This document shows positions 11,922-25,476 of a DNA stretch of 64,000 nucleotides, one piece after another. This DNA is from Prosopocoilus inquinatus (taxonomy: Eukaryota > Arthropoda > Insecta > Coleoptera > Lucanidae). The stretch covers positions 1,302,001-1,366,000 of the forward strand of contig JAYKNF010000018.1 of assembly GCA_036172665.1 (NCBI GenBank), written 5' to 3'. Position numbers and translations under genes: made by a program. The stretch's first letter is position 1, and the number at the start of each line of letters is the position of its first letter. The notes below the pieces were generated by a model, which searched no databases, was not told where the DNA came from, and saw only the letters and a list, made by a program, of their open reading frames with translations.

Positions 11922-12815
11922 GGATCGATTAGATACATCACAGGAACAACGCTAATACGTGTTGTTTCGTTCAAAACTATTTCCAGTTTCTGCTGCGTCC
12001 AAAAACTTTGTATCTCACATCAGAGTTACTGGAGTCCATCCAAACGTCAAATAACATGATAGATGAGTAAGGATCGATTAGATACATCACAGGAACAACG
12101 CTAATACGTGTTGTTTCGTTTAAAACTATTTCCACCTTCTGCTGCGTCCGAGATCTTCGTATCTCACGTCAGGGTTACTGGAGTCCATCCAAACGTCAAA
12201 TAATATGATAGATAAGTAAGGATCGATTAGATACATCACATGAACAACGCTAATGCGTGTTGTTTCGTTTAAAACTATTTCCAGCTTCTGCTGCGTCCGA
12301 GAACTTCGTATCTCACGTCAGGGTTACTGGAGTCCATCCAAACCTCAAATAACATGATAGATAAGTAAGGATCGATTAGATACATCACAGGAACAACGCT
12401 AATGCGTGTTGTTCCGTTTAAAACTATTTCCAGCTTCTGCTGCGTCCGAAAATTTCGTATCTCACATTAGAGTTACTGGAGTCCATCGAAACGTCAAATA
12501 ACATGATAGATGAGTAAGGATCGATTAGATGCATCACAGGAACAACGCTAATACGTGTTGTTTCGTTCAAAACTATTTCCAGCTTCTGCTGCGTCCGAAA
12601 TCTTTGTGTCTCTCATCAGAGTTACTGGAGTCCATCCAAACGTCAAATAACATGATAGATGAGTAAGGATCGATTAGATACCTCACAGGAACAACGCTAA
12701 TACGCGTTGTTTCGTTTAAAACTATTTCCAGCTTCTGCTGCGTCCGAAAACTTCGTATCTCACATCAGAGCTACTGGAGTCCATCGAAACGCCAAATAAC
12801 ATGATAGATGAGTAA
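9538..12815. repeat. A12 plus module B, copy 3 (alpha lineage)
   Basis: Monomers 65-86 correspond to monomers 12-33. CTATTTAAAGC is at 9598, GGATCGAGGAG at 9985, the CCACCTTC monomer starts its ATTTCC at 12128, and GATGCATCAC is at about 12531. The monomer matching 4919 (GATACAGCAC with CTCCTGCTG) has been lost. Monomer 86 has the left part of the 4770 type and the GATAGATGAG end of the 4919 type, a one-monomer deletion by recombination. Confidence 0.82.
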
Positions 12816-14305
12816 GGATCGATTAGATACATCACAGGAACAACGCTAATACGTGATGTTTCGTTCAAAACTATTTCCAGCTTCTGCTGCGTCCGAAAAC
12901 GTCGTATCTCACATCAGAGCTACTGGAGTCCATCGATACGCCAAATAACATGATATATGAGTAAGGATCGATTAGATACATCACAGAAACAACGCTAATA
13001 CGTGTTGCTTCGTTCAAAACTATTTCCAGCTTCTACTGCGTCCGAAATCTTTGTGTCTCTCATCAGAGTTACTGGAGTCCATCCAAACGTCAAATAACAT
13101 GATAGATGAGTAAGGATCGATTAGATACATCACAGGAACAACGCTAATACGTGTTGTTTCGTTTAAAACTATTTCCAGCTTCTGCTGCGTCCGAAAACGT
13201 CGTATCTCACATCAGAGCTACTGGAGTCCATCGATACGCCAAATAACATGATATATGAGTAAGGATCGATTAGATGCAGCACAGGAATAACGCTAATACG
13301 TGTTGTTTCGTTTAAAACTATTTCCAGCTCCTGCTGCGTCCAAAAACTTTGTATCTCACATCAGAGTTACTGGAGTCCATCCAAACGCCAAATAACATGA
13401 TAGATGAATAAGGATCGATTAGATACATCACAGGAACAACGCTAATGCGTGTTGTTTCGTTTAAAACTATTTCCAGCTCCTGCTGCGTCCGAAAATTTCG
13501 TATCTCACATTAGAGTTACTGGAGTCCATCGAAACGTCAAATAACATGATAGATGAGTAAGGATCGATTAGATACATCACAGGAACAACGCTAATACGTG
13601 ATGTTTCGTTCAAAACTATTTCCAGCTTCTGCTGCGTCCGAAAACGTCGTATCTCACATCAGAGCTACTGGAGTCCATCGATACGCCAAATAACATGATA
13701 TATGAGTAAGGATCGATTAGATACATCACAGAAACAACGCTAATACGTGTTGCTTCGTTCAAAACTATTTCCAGCTTCTACTGCGTCCGAAATCTTTGTG
13801 TCTCTCATCAGAGTTACTGGAGTCCATCCAAACGTCAAATAACATGATAGATGAGTAAGGATCGATTAGATACATCACAGGAACAACGCTAATACGTGTT
13901 GTTTCGTTTAAAACTATTTCCAGCTTCTGCTGCGTCCGAAAACGTCGTATCTCACATCAGAGCTACTGGAGTCCATCGATACGCCAAATAACATGATATA
14001 TGAGTAAGGATCGATTAGATGCAGCACAGGAATAACGCTAATACGTGTTGTTTCGTTTAAAACTATTTCCAGCTCCTGCTGCGTCCAAAAACTTTGTATC
14101 TCACATCAGAGTTACTGGAGTCCATCCAAACGCCAAATAACATGATAGATGAATAAGGATCGATTAGATACATCACAGGAACAACGCTAATGCGTGTTGT
14201 TTCGTTTAAAACTATTTCCAGCTTCTGCTGCGTGCGAAAATTTCGTATCTCACATTAGAGTTACTGGAGTCCATCGAAACGTCAAATAACATAGTAGCTA
14301 AGTAA
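12816..14305. repeat. 5-monomer tandem duplication inside module B/C
   Basis: Two 745-bp copies, 12816-13560 and 13561-14305, each with the order ACGTGATG, CTTCTACTGC, standard, GATGCAGCAC, then a module C first-type monomer. ACGTGATG is at 12851 and 13596, and GATGCAGC at 13275 and 14020. The junction monomer at 13412 is a hybrid: its left part (G at base 36, preceded by GAATAAGG) is C1-type and its right part (CTCCTGCTG, GAAAATTTCG) is the 4919 type. Confidence 0.85.
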
Positions 14306-15050
14306 GGATCGATTAGATACATCACAGGAACAACGCTAATGCGTGTTGTTTCGTTTAAAACTATTTCCAGCTCCTGCTGCGTCCAAAAACTTTGTATCTC
14401 ACATCAGACTTACTGGAGTCCATCCAAACGTCAAATAACATGTTAGATAAGTAAGGATCGTTTAGATACATCACAGGAACAACGCTAATACGTGTTATTT
14501 CATTTAAAACTATTTCCAGCTTCTGCTGCGTCCGAGAACTTCGTATCTCACATCAAAGTTACTGGAGTCCATCGAAACGCCAAATAACATGATATATGAG
14601 TAAGGATCGATGAGATACATCACAGGAACAACGCTAATGCGTGTTGTTTCGTTTAAAACTATTTCCAGCTTCTGCTGCTTCCGAAAATTTCGTATCTCAC
14701 ATTAGAGTTACTGGAGTCCATCGAAACGTCAAATAACATAGTAGCTAAGTAAGGATCGATTAGATACATTACAGGAACAACGCTAATGCGTGTTGTTTCG
14801 TTTAAAACTATTTCCAGCTCCTGCTGCGTCCAAGAATTTTGTATCTCACATCAGACTTACTGGAGTCCATCCAAACGTCAAGTAACATGTTAGATAAGTA
14901 AAGATCGTTTAGATACATCACAGGAACAACGCTAATACGTGTTGTTTCATTTAAAACTATTTCCAGCTTCAGCTGCGTCCGAGAACTTCGTAACTCACAT
15001 CAAAGTTACTGGAGTCCATCGAAACGCCAAATAACATGATAGATGAGTAA
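14306..15050. repeat. module C, copy 3 (monomers C2-C6)
   Basis: Monomers 97-101 match 5813-6557 in order: CTCCTGCTG with GACTTACTGG, GTTATTTCAT, GGATCGATGAG, CATTACAGG, AAGATCG. The C1 monomer is at 14157 in the preceding duplication. Unlike copy 1, this one runs on into module D, the normal order. Confidence 0.85.
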
Positions 15051-16092
15051 GGATCGATTAGATACATCACAGGAACAACGCTAATGCGTGTTGTTTCGTT
15101 TAAAACTATTTCCAGGTTCTGCTGCGTCCGAGAACTTCGTATCTCACGTCAGGGTTACTGGAGTCAATCCAAACGTCAAATAACATGATAGATAAGTAAG
15201 GATCGATTAGATACATCACAGGAACAACGCTAATGCATGTTGTTTCGTTTAAAACTATTTCCAGCTCCTGCTGCGTCCAAAAACTTTGTATCTCACATCA
15301 GACTTACTGGAGTCCATCCAAACGTCAAATAACATGTTAGATAAGTAAGGATCGTTTAGATACATCACAGGAACAACGCTAATACGTGTTGTTTCATTTA
15401 AAACTATTTCCAGCTTCAGCTGCGTCCGAGAACTTCGTATCTCACATCAAAGTTACTGGAGTCCATCGAAACGCCAAATAACATGATAGATGAGTAAGGA
15501 TCGATTAGATACATCACAGGATAACGCTAATGCGTGTTGTTTCGTTTAAAACTATTTCCAGCTTCTGCTGCGTCCGAAAATTTCGTATCTCACATTAGAG
15601 TTACTGGAGTCCATCGAAACTTCAAATAACATAGTAGCTAAGTAAGGATCGGTTAGATACATCACAGGAACAACGCTAATGCGTGTTGTTTCGTTTAAAA
15701 CTATTTCCAGCTCCTGCTGCGTCCAAAAACTTTGTATCTCACATCAGACTTACTGGAGTCCATCCAAACGTCAAATAACATGCTAGATAAGTAAGGATCG
15801 TTTAGATACATCACAGGAACAACGCTAATACGTGTTGTTTCGTTTAAAACTATTTCCAGCTTCAGCTGCGTCCGAGAACTTCGTATCTCACATTAAAGTT
15901 ACTGGAGTCCATCGAAACGCCAAATAACATGATATATGAGTCAGGATCGATTAGATATATCACAGGAACAACGCTAATGCGTGTTGTTTCGTTTAAAACT
16001 ATTTCCAGCTTCTGCTGCGTCCGAAAATTTCGTATCTCACATTAGAGTTACTGGAGTCCATCGAAACGTCAAATAACATAGTAGCTAAGTAA
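15051..16092. repeat. module D, copy 1 (7 monomers)
   Basis: Monomers 102-108. Markers are CAGGTTCTG with GAGTCAATCC (15051), AATGCATGTTG (15231), the 1-bp-shorter GGATAACGC (about 15520), CATGCTAGATAAG (15646 monomer), CACATTAAAG with TGAGTCAGG (15795), and ATAGTAGCTAAG (15944). It recurs at 20114-21155 (offset 34 monomers) and 44543-45584 (offset 164 monomers from the second copy). An A1-type monomer follows at 16093. Confidence 0.85.
15498..15645. repeat. 148-bp monomer 105 (1-bp deletion)
   Basis: GGAACAACGC is shortened to GGATAACGC near 15520. The same change is in monomers 139 (20561-20708) and 303 (44990-45137), so it was fixed before module D was copied. It removes a base from the left arm of the dyad. 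Confidence 0.9.
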
Positions 16093-16241
16093 GGATCGAT
16101 TAGATACATCACAGGAACAACGCTAATGCGTGTTGTTTCGTTTAAAACTATTTCCAGCTCCTGCTGCGTCCAAAAACTTTGTATCTCACATCAGAGTTAC
16201 TGGAGTCCATCCAAACGTCAAGTAACATGTTAGATAAGTAA

Positions 16242-19200
16242 GGATCGTTTAGATACATCACAGGAACAACGCTAATACGTGTTGTTTCGTTTAAAACTAT
16301 TTCCAGCTTCTGCTGCGTCCGAAAACGTCGTATCTCACATCAGAGCTACTGAAGTCCATCGAAACGCCAAATAACATGATATATGAGTAAGGATCGATTA
16401 GATACAGCACAGGAACAACGCTAATACGTGTTGTTTCGTTTAAAACTATTTCCAGCTCCTGCTGCGTCCAAAGACTTTGTATCTCACATCAGACTTACTG
16501 GAGTCCATCCAAACGTCAAATAACATGATAGATAAGTAGGGATCGATTAGATACATCACAGTAACAACGCTAATGCGTGTTGTTTCGTTTAAAACTATTT
16601 CCAGCTTCTGCTGCGTCCGAGAACTTCGTATCTCACGTCAGGGTTACTGGAGTCCATCCAAACGTCAAATAACATGATAGATAAGTAAGGATCGATTAGA
16701 TACATCACAGGAACAACGCTAATGCGTGTTGTTTCGTTTAAAACTATTTCCAGCTTCTGCTGCGTCCGAAAATTTCGTATCTCACATTAGAGTTACTGGA
16801 ATCCATCGAAACGTCAAATAACATGATAGATGAGTAAGGATCGATTAGATACATCACAGGAACAACGCTAATACGTGTTGTTTCGTTTAAAACTATTTCC
16901 AGCTTCTGCTGCGTCCGAAAACGTCGTATCTCACTTCAGAGCTACTGGAGTCCATCGAAACGCCAAATAACATGATATATGAGTAAGGATCGATTAGATA
17001 CATCACAGGAACATCGCTAGTGCGTGTTGTTTCGTTTAAAACTATTTCCAGCTTCTGCTGCGTCAGAAAATTTCGTATCTCACATTAGAGTTACTGGAGT
17101 CCATCGAAACGTCAAATAACATAGTAGCTAAGTAAGGATCGATTAGATACATCACAGGAACAACGCTAATACGTGTTGTTTCGTTCAAAACTATTTCCAG
17201 TTTCTGCTGCGTCCAAAAACTTTGTATCTCACATCAGAGTTACTGGAGTCCATCCAAACGTCAAATAACATGATAGATGAGTAAGGATCGATTAGATACA
17301 TCACAGGAACAACGCTAATACGTGTTGTTTCGTTTAAAACTATTTCCAGCTTCTGCTGCGTCCGAGAACTTCGTATCTCACGTCAGGGTTACTGGAGTCC
17401 ATCCAAACGTCAAATAATATGATAGATAAGTAAGGATCGATTAGATACATCACATGAACAACGCTAATGCGTGTTGTTTCGTTTAAAACTATTTCCAGCT
17501 TCTGCTGCGTCCGAGAACTTCGTATCTCACGTCAGGGTTACTGGAGTCCATCGAAACGTCAAATAACATGATAGATAAGTAAGGATCGATTAGATACATC
17601 ACAGGAACAACGCTAATGCGTGTTGTTTCGTTTAAAACTATTTCCAGCTTCTGCTGCGCCCGAAAATTTCGTATCTCACATTAGAGTTACTGGAGTCCAT
17701 CGAAACGTCAAATAACATGATAGATGAGTAAGGATCGATTAGATACATCACAGGAACAACGCTAATACGTGTTGTTTCGTTCAAAACTATTTCCAGCTTC
17801 TGCTGCGTCCGAAATCTTTGTGTCTCTCATCAGAGTTACTGGAGTCCATCCAAACGTCAAATAACATGGTAGATGAGTAAGGATCGATTAGATACATCAC
17901 AGGAACAACGCTAATGCGTGTTGTTTCGTTTAAAACTATTTCCAGCTTCTGCTGCGTCCGAGAACTTCGTATCTCACGTCAGGGTTACTGGAGTCCATCC
18001 AAACGTCAAATAACATGATAGATAAGTAAGGATCGATTAGATACATCACAGGAACAACGCTAATACGTGTTGTTTCGTTCAAAACTATTTCCAGTTTCTG
18101 CTGCGTCCAAAAACTTTGTATCTCACATCAGAGTTACTGGAGTCCATCCAAACGTCAAATAACATGATAGATGAGTAAGGATCGATTAGATACATCACAG
18201 GAACAACGCTAATACGTGTTGTTTCGTTTAAAACTATTTCCACCTTCTGCTGCGTCCGAGATCTTCGTATCTCACGTCAGGGTTACTGGAGTCCATCCAA
18301 ACGTCAAATAATATGATAGATAAGTAAGGATCGATTAGATACATCACACGAACAACGCTAATGCGTGTTGTTTCGTTTAAAACTATTTCCAGCTTCTGCT
18401 GCGTCCGAGAACTTCGTATCTCACGTCAGGGTTACTGGAGTCCATCCAAACGTCAAATAACATGATAGATAAGTAAGGATCGATTAGATACATCACAGGA
18501 ACAACGCTAATGCGTGCTGTTCCGTTTAAAACTATTTCCAGCTTCTGCTGCGTCCGAAAATTTCGTATCTCACATTAGAGTTACTGGAGTCCATCGAAAC
18601 GTCAAATAACATGATAGATGAGTAAGGATCGATTAGATGCATCACAGGAACAACGCTAATACGTGTTGTTTCGTTCAAAACTATTTCCAGCTTCTGCTGC
18701 GTCCGAAATCTTTGTGTCTCTCATCAGAGTTACTGGAGTCCATCCAAACGTCAAATAACATGATAGATGAGTAAGGATCGATTAGATACCTCACAGGAAC
18801 AACGCTAACGCGTTGTTTCGTTTAAAACTATTTCCAGCTTCTGCTGCGTCCGAAAACTTCGTATCTCACATCAGAGCTACTGGAGTCCATCGAAACGCCA
18901 AATAACATGATATATGAGTAAGGATCGATTAGATACAGCACAGGAACAACGCTAATACGTGTTGTTTCGTTTAAAACTATTTCCAGCTCCTGCTGCGTCC
19001 GAAAATTTCGTATCTCACATTAGAGTTACTGGAGTCCATCGAAACGTCAAATAACATGATAGATGAGTAAGGATCGATTAGATACATCACAGGAACAACG
19101 CTAATACGTGATGTTTCGTTCAAAACTATTTCCAGCTTCTGCTGCGTCCGAAAACGTCGTATCTCACATCAGAGCTACTGGAGTCCATCGATACGCCAAA

Positions 19201-19666
19201 TAAAATGATATATGAGTAAGGATCGATTAGATACATCACAGAAACAACGCTAATACGTGTTGCTTCGTTCAAAACTATTTCCAGCTTCTACTGCGTCCGA
19301 AATCTTTGTGTCTCTCATCAGAGTTACTGGAGTCCATCCAAACGTCAAATAACATGATAGATGAGTAAGGATCGATTAGCTACATCACAGGAACAACGCT
19401 AATACGTGTTGTTTCGTTTAAAACTATTTCCAGCTTCTGCTGCGTCCGAAAACGTCGTATCTCACATCAGAGCTACTAGAGTCCATCGATACGCCAAATA
19501 ACATGATATATGAGTAAGGATCGATTAGATGCAGCACAGGAATAACGCTAATACGTGTTGTTTCGTTTAAAACTATTTCCAGCTTCTGCTGCGTCCGAGA
19601 ACTTCGTATCTCACATCAAAGTTACTGGAGTCCATCGAAACGCCAAATAACATGATATATGAGTAA
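16242..19666. repeat. module B, copy 4 (beta lineage, monomers B4-B26)
   Basis: The first monomer (16242) is a hybrid: GGATCGTTTAG comes from an A2-type monomer, and GAAAACGTCG with CTACTGAAGTCC comes from the 2237 type. The rest follows 2386-5663. Beta markers are GCGCCCGAAAA near 17656 and the 2-bp deletion near 18807. The last monomer (19518) is also a hybrid, B26-type on the left (GATGCAGCAC) and C3-type on the right, so three C/B monomers are skipped. Confidence 0.82.
18775..18921. repeat. 147-bp monomer 127 (2-bp deletion, beta marker)
   Basis: GCTAATACGCG, as found at 4770 and 12667, is reduced to GCTAACGCG. The same deletion occurs in the monomers at 29500, 38587 and 42757. It separates beta copies of module B from the alpha copies and shortens the centre of the dyad by two bases. 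Confidence 0.9.
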
Positions 19667-20113
19667 GGATCGATGAGATACATCACAGGAACAACGCTAA
19701 TGCGTGTTGTTTCGTTTAAAACTATTTCCAGCTTCTGCTGCTTCCGAAAATTTCGTATCTCACATTAGAGTTACTGGAGTCCATCGAAACGTCAAATAAC
19801 ATAGTAGCTAAGTAAGGATCGACTAGATACATTACAGGAACAACGCTAATGCGTGTTGTTTCGTTTAAAACTATTTCCAGCTCCTGCTGCGTCCAAGAAT
19901 TTTGTATCTCACATCAGACTTACTGGAGTCCATCCAAACGTCAAGTAACATGTTAGATAAGTAAAGATCGTTTAGATACATCACAGGAACAACGCTAATA
20001 CGTGTTGTTTCATTTAAAACTATTTCCAGCTTCAGCTGCGTCCGAGAACTTCGTAACTCACATCAAAGTTACTGGAGTCCATCGAAACGCCAAATAACAT
20101 GATAGATGAGTAA
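19667..20113. repeat. module C, copy 4 (last 3 monomers)
   Basis: Monomers 133-135: GGATCGATGAG with GCTGCTTCCG, CATTACAGG, and AAGATCG with CGTAACTCAC. The C3 type is represented only by the right part of the hybrid monomer at 19518. It leads into module D. Confidence 0.82.
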
Positions 20114-21155
20114 GGATCGATTAGATACATCACAGGAACAACGCTAATGCGTGTTGTTTCGTTTAAAACTATTTCCAGGTTCTGCTGCGTCCGAGAACTT
20201 CGTATCTCACGTCAGGGTTACTGGAGTCAATCCAAACGTCAAATAACATGATAGATAAGTAAGGATCGATTAGATACATCACAGGAACAACGCTAATGCA
20301 TGTTGTTTCGTTTAAAACTATTTCCAGCTCCTGCTGCGTCCAAAAACTTTGTATCTCACATCAGACTTACTGGAGTCCATCCAAACGTCAAATAACATGT
20401 TAGATAAGTAAGGATCGTTTAGATACATCACAGGAACAACGCTAATACGTGTTGTTTCATTTAAAACTATTTCCAGCTTCAGCTGCGTCCGAGAACTTCG
20501 TATCTCACATCAAAGTTACTGGAGTCCATCGAAACGCCAAATAACATGATAGATGAGTAAGGATCGATTAGATACATCACAGGATAACGCTAATGCGTGT
20601 TGTTTCGTTTAAAACTATTTCCAGCTTCTGCTGCGTCCGAAAATTTCGTATCTCACATTAGAGTTACTGGAGTCCATCGAAACTTCAAATAACATAGTAG
20701 CTAAGTAAGGATCGATTAGATACATCACAGGAACAACGCTAATGCGTGTTGTTTCGTTTAAAACTATTTCCAGCTCCTGCTGCGTCCAAAAACTTTGTAT
20801 CTCACATCAGACTTACTGGAGTCCATCCAAACGTCAAATAACATGCTAGATAAGTAAGGATCGTTTAGATACATCACAGGAACAACGCTAATACGTGTTG
20901 TTTCGTTTAAAACTATTTCCAGCTTCAGCTGCGTCCGAGAACTTCGTATCTCACATTAAAGTTACTGGAGTCCATCGAAACGCCAAATAACATGATATAT
21001 GAGTCAGGATCGATTAGATACATCACAGGAACAACGCTAATGCGTGTTGTTTCGTTTAAAACTATTTCCAGCTTCTGCTGCGTCCGAAAATTTCGTATCT
21101 CACATTAGAGTTACTGGAGTCCATCGAAACGTCAAATAACATAGTAGCTAAGTAA
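20114..21155. repeat. module D, copy 2 (7 monomers)
   Basis: Matches 15051-16092 at an offset of 34 monomers (5,063 bp measured at AATGCATGTTG, 15231 and 20294). It carries the shortened GGATAACGC monomer at 20561 and the TGAGTCAGG variant near 21000. The following sequence enters module A, the regular order. Confidence 0.85.
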
Positions 21156-22794
21156 GGATCGATTAGATACATCACAGGAACAACGCTAATGCGTGTTGTT
21201 TCGTTTAAAACTATTTCCAGCTCCTGCTGCGTCCAAAAACTTTGTATCTCACATCAGAGTTACTGGAGTCCATCCAAACGTCAAGTAACATGTTAGATAA
21301 GTAAGGATCGTTTAGATACATCACAGGAACAACGCTAATACGTGTTGTTTCATTTAAAACTATTTCCAGCTTCAGCTGCGTCCGAGAACTTCGTATCTCA
21401 CATCAAAGTTACTGGAGTCCATCGAAACGTCAAATAACATAGTAGCTAAGTAAGGATCGATTAGATACATCACAGGAACAGCGCTAATACGTGTTGTTTA
21501 GTTCAAAACTATTTCCAGCTTCTGCTGCGTCCAAAAACTTTGTATCTCACATCAGAGTTACTGGAGTCCATCCAAACGTCAAATAACATGATAGATGAGT
21601 AAGGATCGATTAGATACATCACAGTAACAACGCTAATATGTGTTGTTTCGTTTAAAACTCTTTCCAGCTTCTGCTGCGTCCGAGAACTTCGTATCTCACG
21701 TCAGGGATACTGGAGTCCATCTAAACGTCAAATAACATGACAGATAAGTAAGGATCGATTAGATACATCACAGGAACAACGCTAATGCGTGTTGTTTCGT
21801 TTAAAACTATTTCCAGCTTCTGCTGCGTCCGAGAACTTCGTATCTCACGTCAGGGTTACTGGAGTCCATCCAAACGTCAAATAACATGATAGATGAGTAA
21901 GGATCGATTAGATACATCACAGGAACAACGCTAATACGTGTTGTTTCGTTAAAAACTATTTCCAGCTTCTGCTGCGTCCGAAATCTTTGTGTCTCTCATC
22001 AGAGTTACTGGAGTCCATCCAAACGTCAAATAACATGATAGATGAGTAAGGATCGATTAGATACAGCACAGGAACAACGCTAATGCGTGTTGTTTCGTTT
22101 AAAACTATTTCCAGCTCCTGCTGCGTCCAGAAACGTTGTATCTCACATCAGACTTACTGGAGTCCATCCAAACGTCAAATAACATGTTAGATAAGTAAGG
22201 ATCGTTTAGATACATCACAGGAACAACGCTAATACGTGTTGTTTCATTTAAAACTATTTCCAGCTTCAGCTGCCTCCGATAACTTCGTATCTTGCATCAA
22301 AGTTACTGGAGTCCATCGAAACGCCAAATAACATGATAGATGAGTAAGGATCGATTAGATACATCACAGGAACAACGCCAATGCGTATTGTTTCGTTTAA
22401 AACTTTTTCCAGCTTCTGCTGCGTCCGAAAATTTCGTATCTCACATTAGAGTTACTGGAGTCCATCGAAACGTCAAATAACATAGTAGCTAAGTAAGGAT
22501 CGATTAGATACATCACAGGAACAACGCTAATACGTGTTGTTTCATTTAAAACTATTTTAAGCTTCAGCTGCGTCCGAGAACTTCGTATCTCACATCAAAG
22601 TTACTGGAGTCCATCGAAACGCCAAATAACATGATAGATGAGTAAGGATCGATTAGATACATCACAGGAACAACGCTAATGCGTGTTGTTTCGTTTAAAA
22701 CTATTTAAAGCTTCTGCTGCGTCCGAAAATTTCGTATCTCACATTAGAGTTACTGGAGTCCATCGAAACGTCAAATAACATAGTAGCTAAGTAA
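21156..22794. repeat. module A, copy 2 (11 monomers)
   Basis: Matches 2-1789 but without the monomer at 747, so copy 1 gained one or this lineage lost one. GGAACAGCGC lies at about 21475-21484, CGTTAAAAAC near 21947 and CTATTTAAAGC at 22706. It is followed by X instead of B, whereas copies 1 and 3 continue into B. Confidence 0.85.
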
Positions 22795-25476
22795 GGATCG
22801 ATTAGATACATCACAGGAACAACGCTAATGCGTGTTGTTTCGTTTAAAACTATTTCCAGCTTCTGCTGCCTCAGAAAACGTCGTATCTCACATCAGAGCT
22901 ACTGGAGTCCATCGAAACGCCAAATAACATGATAGATGAGTAAGGATCGATTAGATACATCACAGGAACAACGCTAATGCGTGTTGTTTCGTTTAAAACT
23001 ATTTCTAGCTTCAGCTGCGTCCGAGAACTTCGTATCTCACATCTAAGTTACTGGAGTCCATCGAAACGCCAAATAACATGATAGATGAGTAAGGATCGAT
23101 TAGATACATCACAGGAACAACGCTAATGCGTGTTGTTTCGTTTAAAACTATTTCCAGCTTCTGCTGCGTCCGAGAACTTCGTATCTCACGTCAGGGTTAC
23201 TGGAGTCCATCCAAACGTCAAATAACATGATAGATGAGTAAGGATCGATTAGATACATCACAGGAACAACGCTAATGCGTGTTGTTTCGTTTAAAACTAT
23301 TTCCAGGTTCTGCTGCGTCCAAAAACTTTGTATCTCACATCAGAGTTACTGGAGTCCATCCAAACGTCAAATAACATGATAGATGAGTAAGGATCGATTA
23401 GATACATCACAGGAACAACGCTAATACGTGTTGTTTCGTTTAAAACTATTTCCAGCTTCTGCTGCGTCCGAGAACTTCGTATCTCACGTCAGGGTTACTG
23501 GAGTCCATCCAAACGTCAAATAACATGATAGATGAGTAAGGATCGATTAGATACATCACAGAAACAACGCTAATACGTGTTGCTTCGTTCAAAACTATTT
23601 CCAGCTTCTGCTGCGTCCGAAATCTTTGTGTCTCTCATCAGAGTTACTGGAGTCCATCCAAACGTCAAATAACATGATAGATGAGTAAGGATCGATTAGA
23701 TACATCACAGGAACAACGCTAATACGTGTTGTTTCGTTTAAAACTATTTCCAGCTTCTGCTGCGTCCGAAAACGTCGTATCTCACATCAGAGCTACTGGA
23801 GTCCATCGAAACGCCAAATAACATGATAGATGAGTAAGGATCGATTAGATACATCACAGGAACAACGCTAATGCGTGTTGTTTCGTTCAAAACTATTTCC
23901 AGCTTCTGCTGCGTCCGAAAACGTCGTATCTCATATCAGAGCTACTGGAGTCCATCGATACGCCAAATAACATGATATATGAGTAAGGATCGATTAGATG
24001 CAGCACAGGAATAACGCTAATACGTGTTGCTTCGTTCAAAACTATTTCCAGCTTCTGCTGCGTCCGAAATCTTTGTGTCTCTCTTCAGAGTTACTGGAGT
24101 CCATCCAATCGTCAAATAACATGATAAATGAGTAGGGATCGATTAGATACATCACAGGAACAACGCTAATACGTGTTGTTTCGTTTAAAACTATTTCCAG
24201 CTTCTGCTGCGTCCGAAAACGTCGTATCTCACATCAGAGCTACTGGAGTCCATCGAAACGCCAAATAACGTGATAGATGAGTAAGGATCGATTAGATACA
24301 TCACAGGAACAACGCTAATGCGTGTTGTTTCGTTTAAAACTATTTCCAGGTTCTGCTGCGTCCAAAAACTTTGTATATCACATCAGAGTTACTGGAGTCC
24401 ATCCAAACGTCAAATAACATGACAGATGAGTAAGGATCGATTAGATACATCACAGGAACAACGCTAATACGTGTTGTTTCGTTTAAAACTATTTCCAGCT
24501 TCTGCTGCGTCCGAGAACTTCGTATCTCACGTCAGGGTTACTGGAGTCCATCCAAACGTCAAATAACATGATAGATGAGTAAGGATCGATTAGATACATC
24601 ACAGAAACAACGCTAATACGTGTTGCTTCGTTCAAAACTATTTCCAGCTTCTACTGCGTCCGAAATCTTTGTGTCTCTCATCAGAGTTACTGGAGTCCAT
24701 CCAAACGTCAAATAACATGATAGATGAGTAAGGATCGATTAGATACATCACAGGAACAACGCTAATACGTGTTGTTTCGTTTAAAACTATTTCCAGCTTC
24801 TGCTGCGTCCGAAAACGTCGTATCTCACATCAGAGCTACTGGAGTCCATCGATACGCCAAATAACATGATATATGAGTAAGGATCGATTAGATGCAGCAC
24901 AGGAATAACGCTAATACGTGTTGTTTCGTTTAAAACTATTTCCAGCTCCTGCTGCGTCCAAAAACTTTGTATCTCACATCAGAGTTACTGGAGTCCATCC
25001 AAACGCCAAATAACATGATAGATGAATAAGGATCGATTAGATACATCACAGGAACAACGCTAATGCGTGTTGTTTCGTTTAAAACTATTTCCAGCTTCTG
25101 CTGCGTGCGAAAATTTCGTATCTCACATTAGAGTTACTGGAGTCCATCGAAACGTCAAATAACATAGTAGCTAAGTAAGGATCGATTAGATACATCACAG
25201 GAACAACGCTAATGCGTGTTGTTTCGTTTAAAACTATTTCCAGCTTCTGCTGCGTCCAAAAACTTTGTATCTCACATCAAAGTTACTGGAGTCCATCGAA
25301 ACGCCAAATAACATGATAGATGAGTAAGGATCGATTAGATACATCACAGAAACAACGCTAATACGTGTTGCTTCGTTCAAAACTATTTCCAGCTTCTACT
25401 GCGTCCGAAATCTTTGTGTCTCTCATCAGAGTTACTGGAGTCCATCCAAACGTCAAATAACATGATAGATGAGTAA
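22795..25476. repeat. module X, copy 1 (flank-like monomers inside domain I)
   Basis: Eighteen monomers. Diagnostic forms are CTGCCTCAGAAAACG (22795), TTTCTAGCTTCAG with CATCTAAGTT (22944), CAGGTTCTG (23242 and 24285), TCATATCAG (23931), and CCAATCG with GATAAATGAGTAGGG (monomer 23987). B26-, C1- and C2-like monomers (24881-25327) lie at its end. Several X types otherwise occur only in the diverged domains II and III (for example near 56551, 56690 and 59860), so X looks like edge sequence brought into the interior. Confidence 0.75.

Noticed and set aside
15937..15943. TGAGTCA, a perfect AP-1-type site (also near 21000 and 45431)
   Set aside because: It results from a single T-to-C change in the usual TGAGTAA region, copied with module D. 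No promoter context is present.
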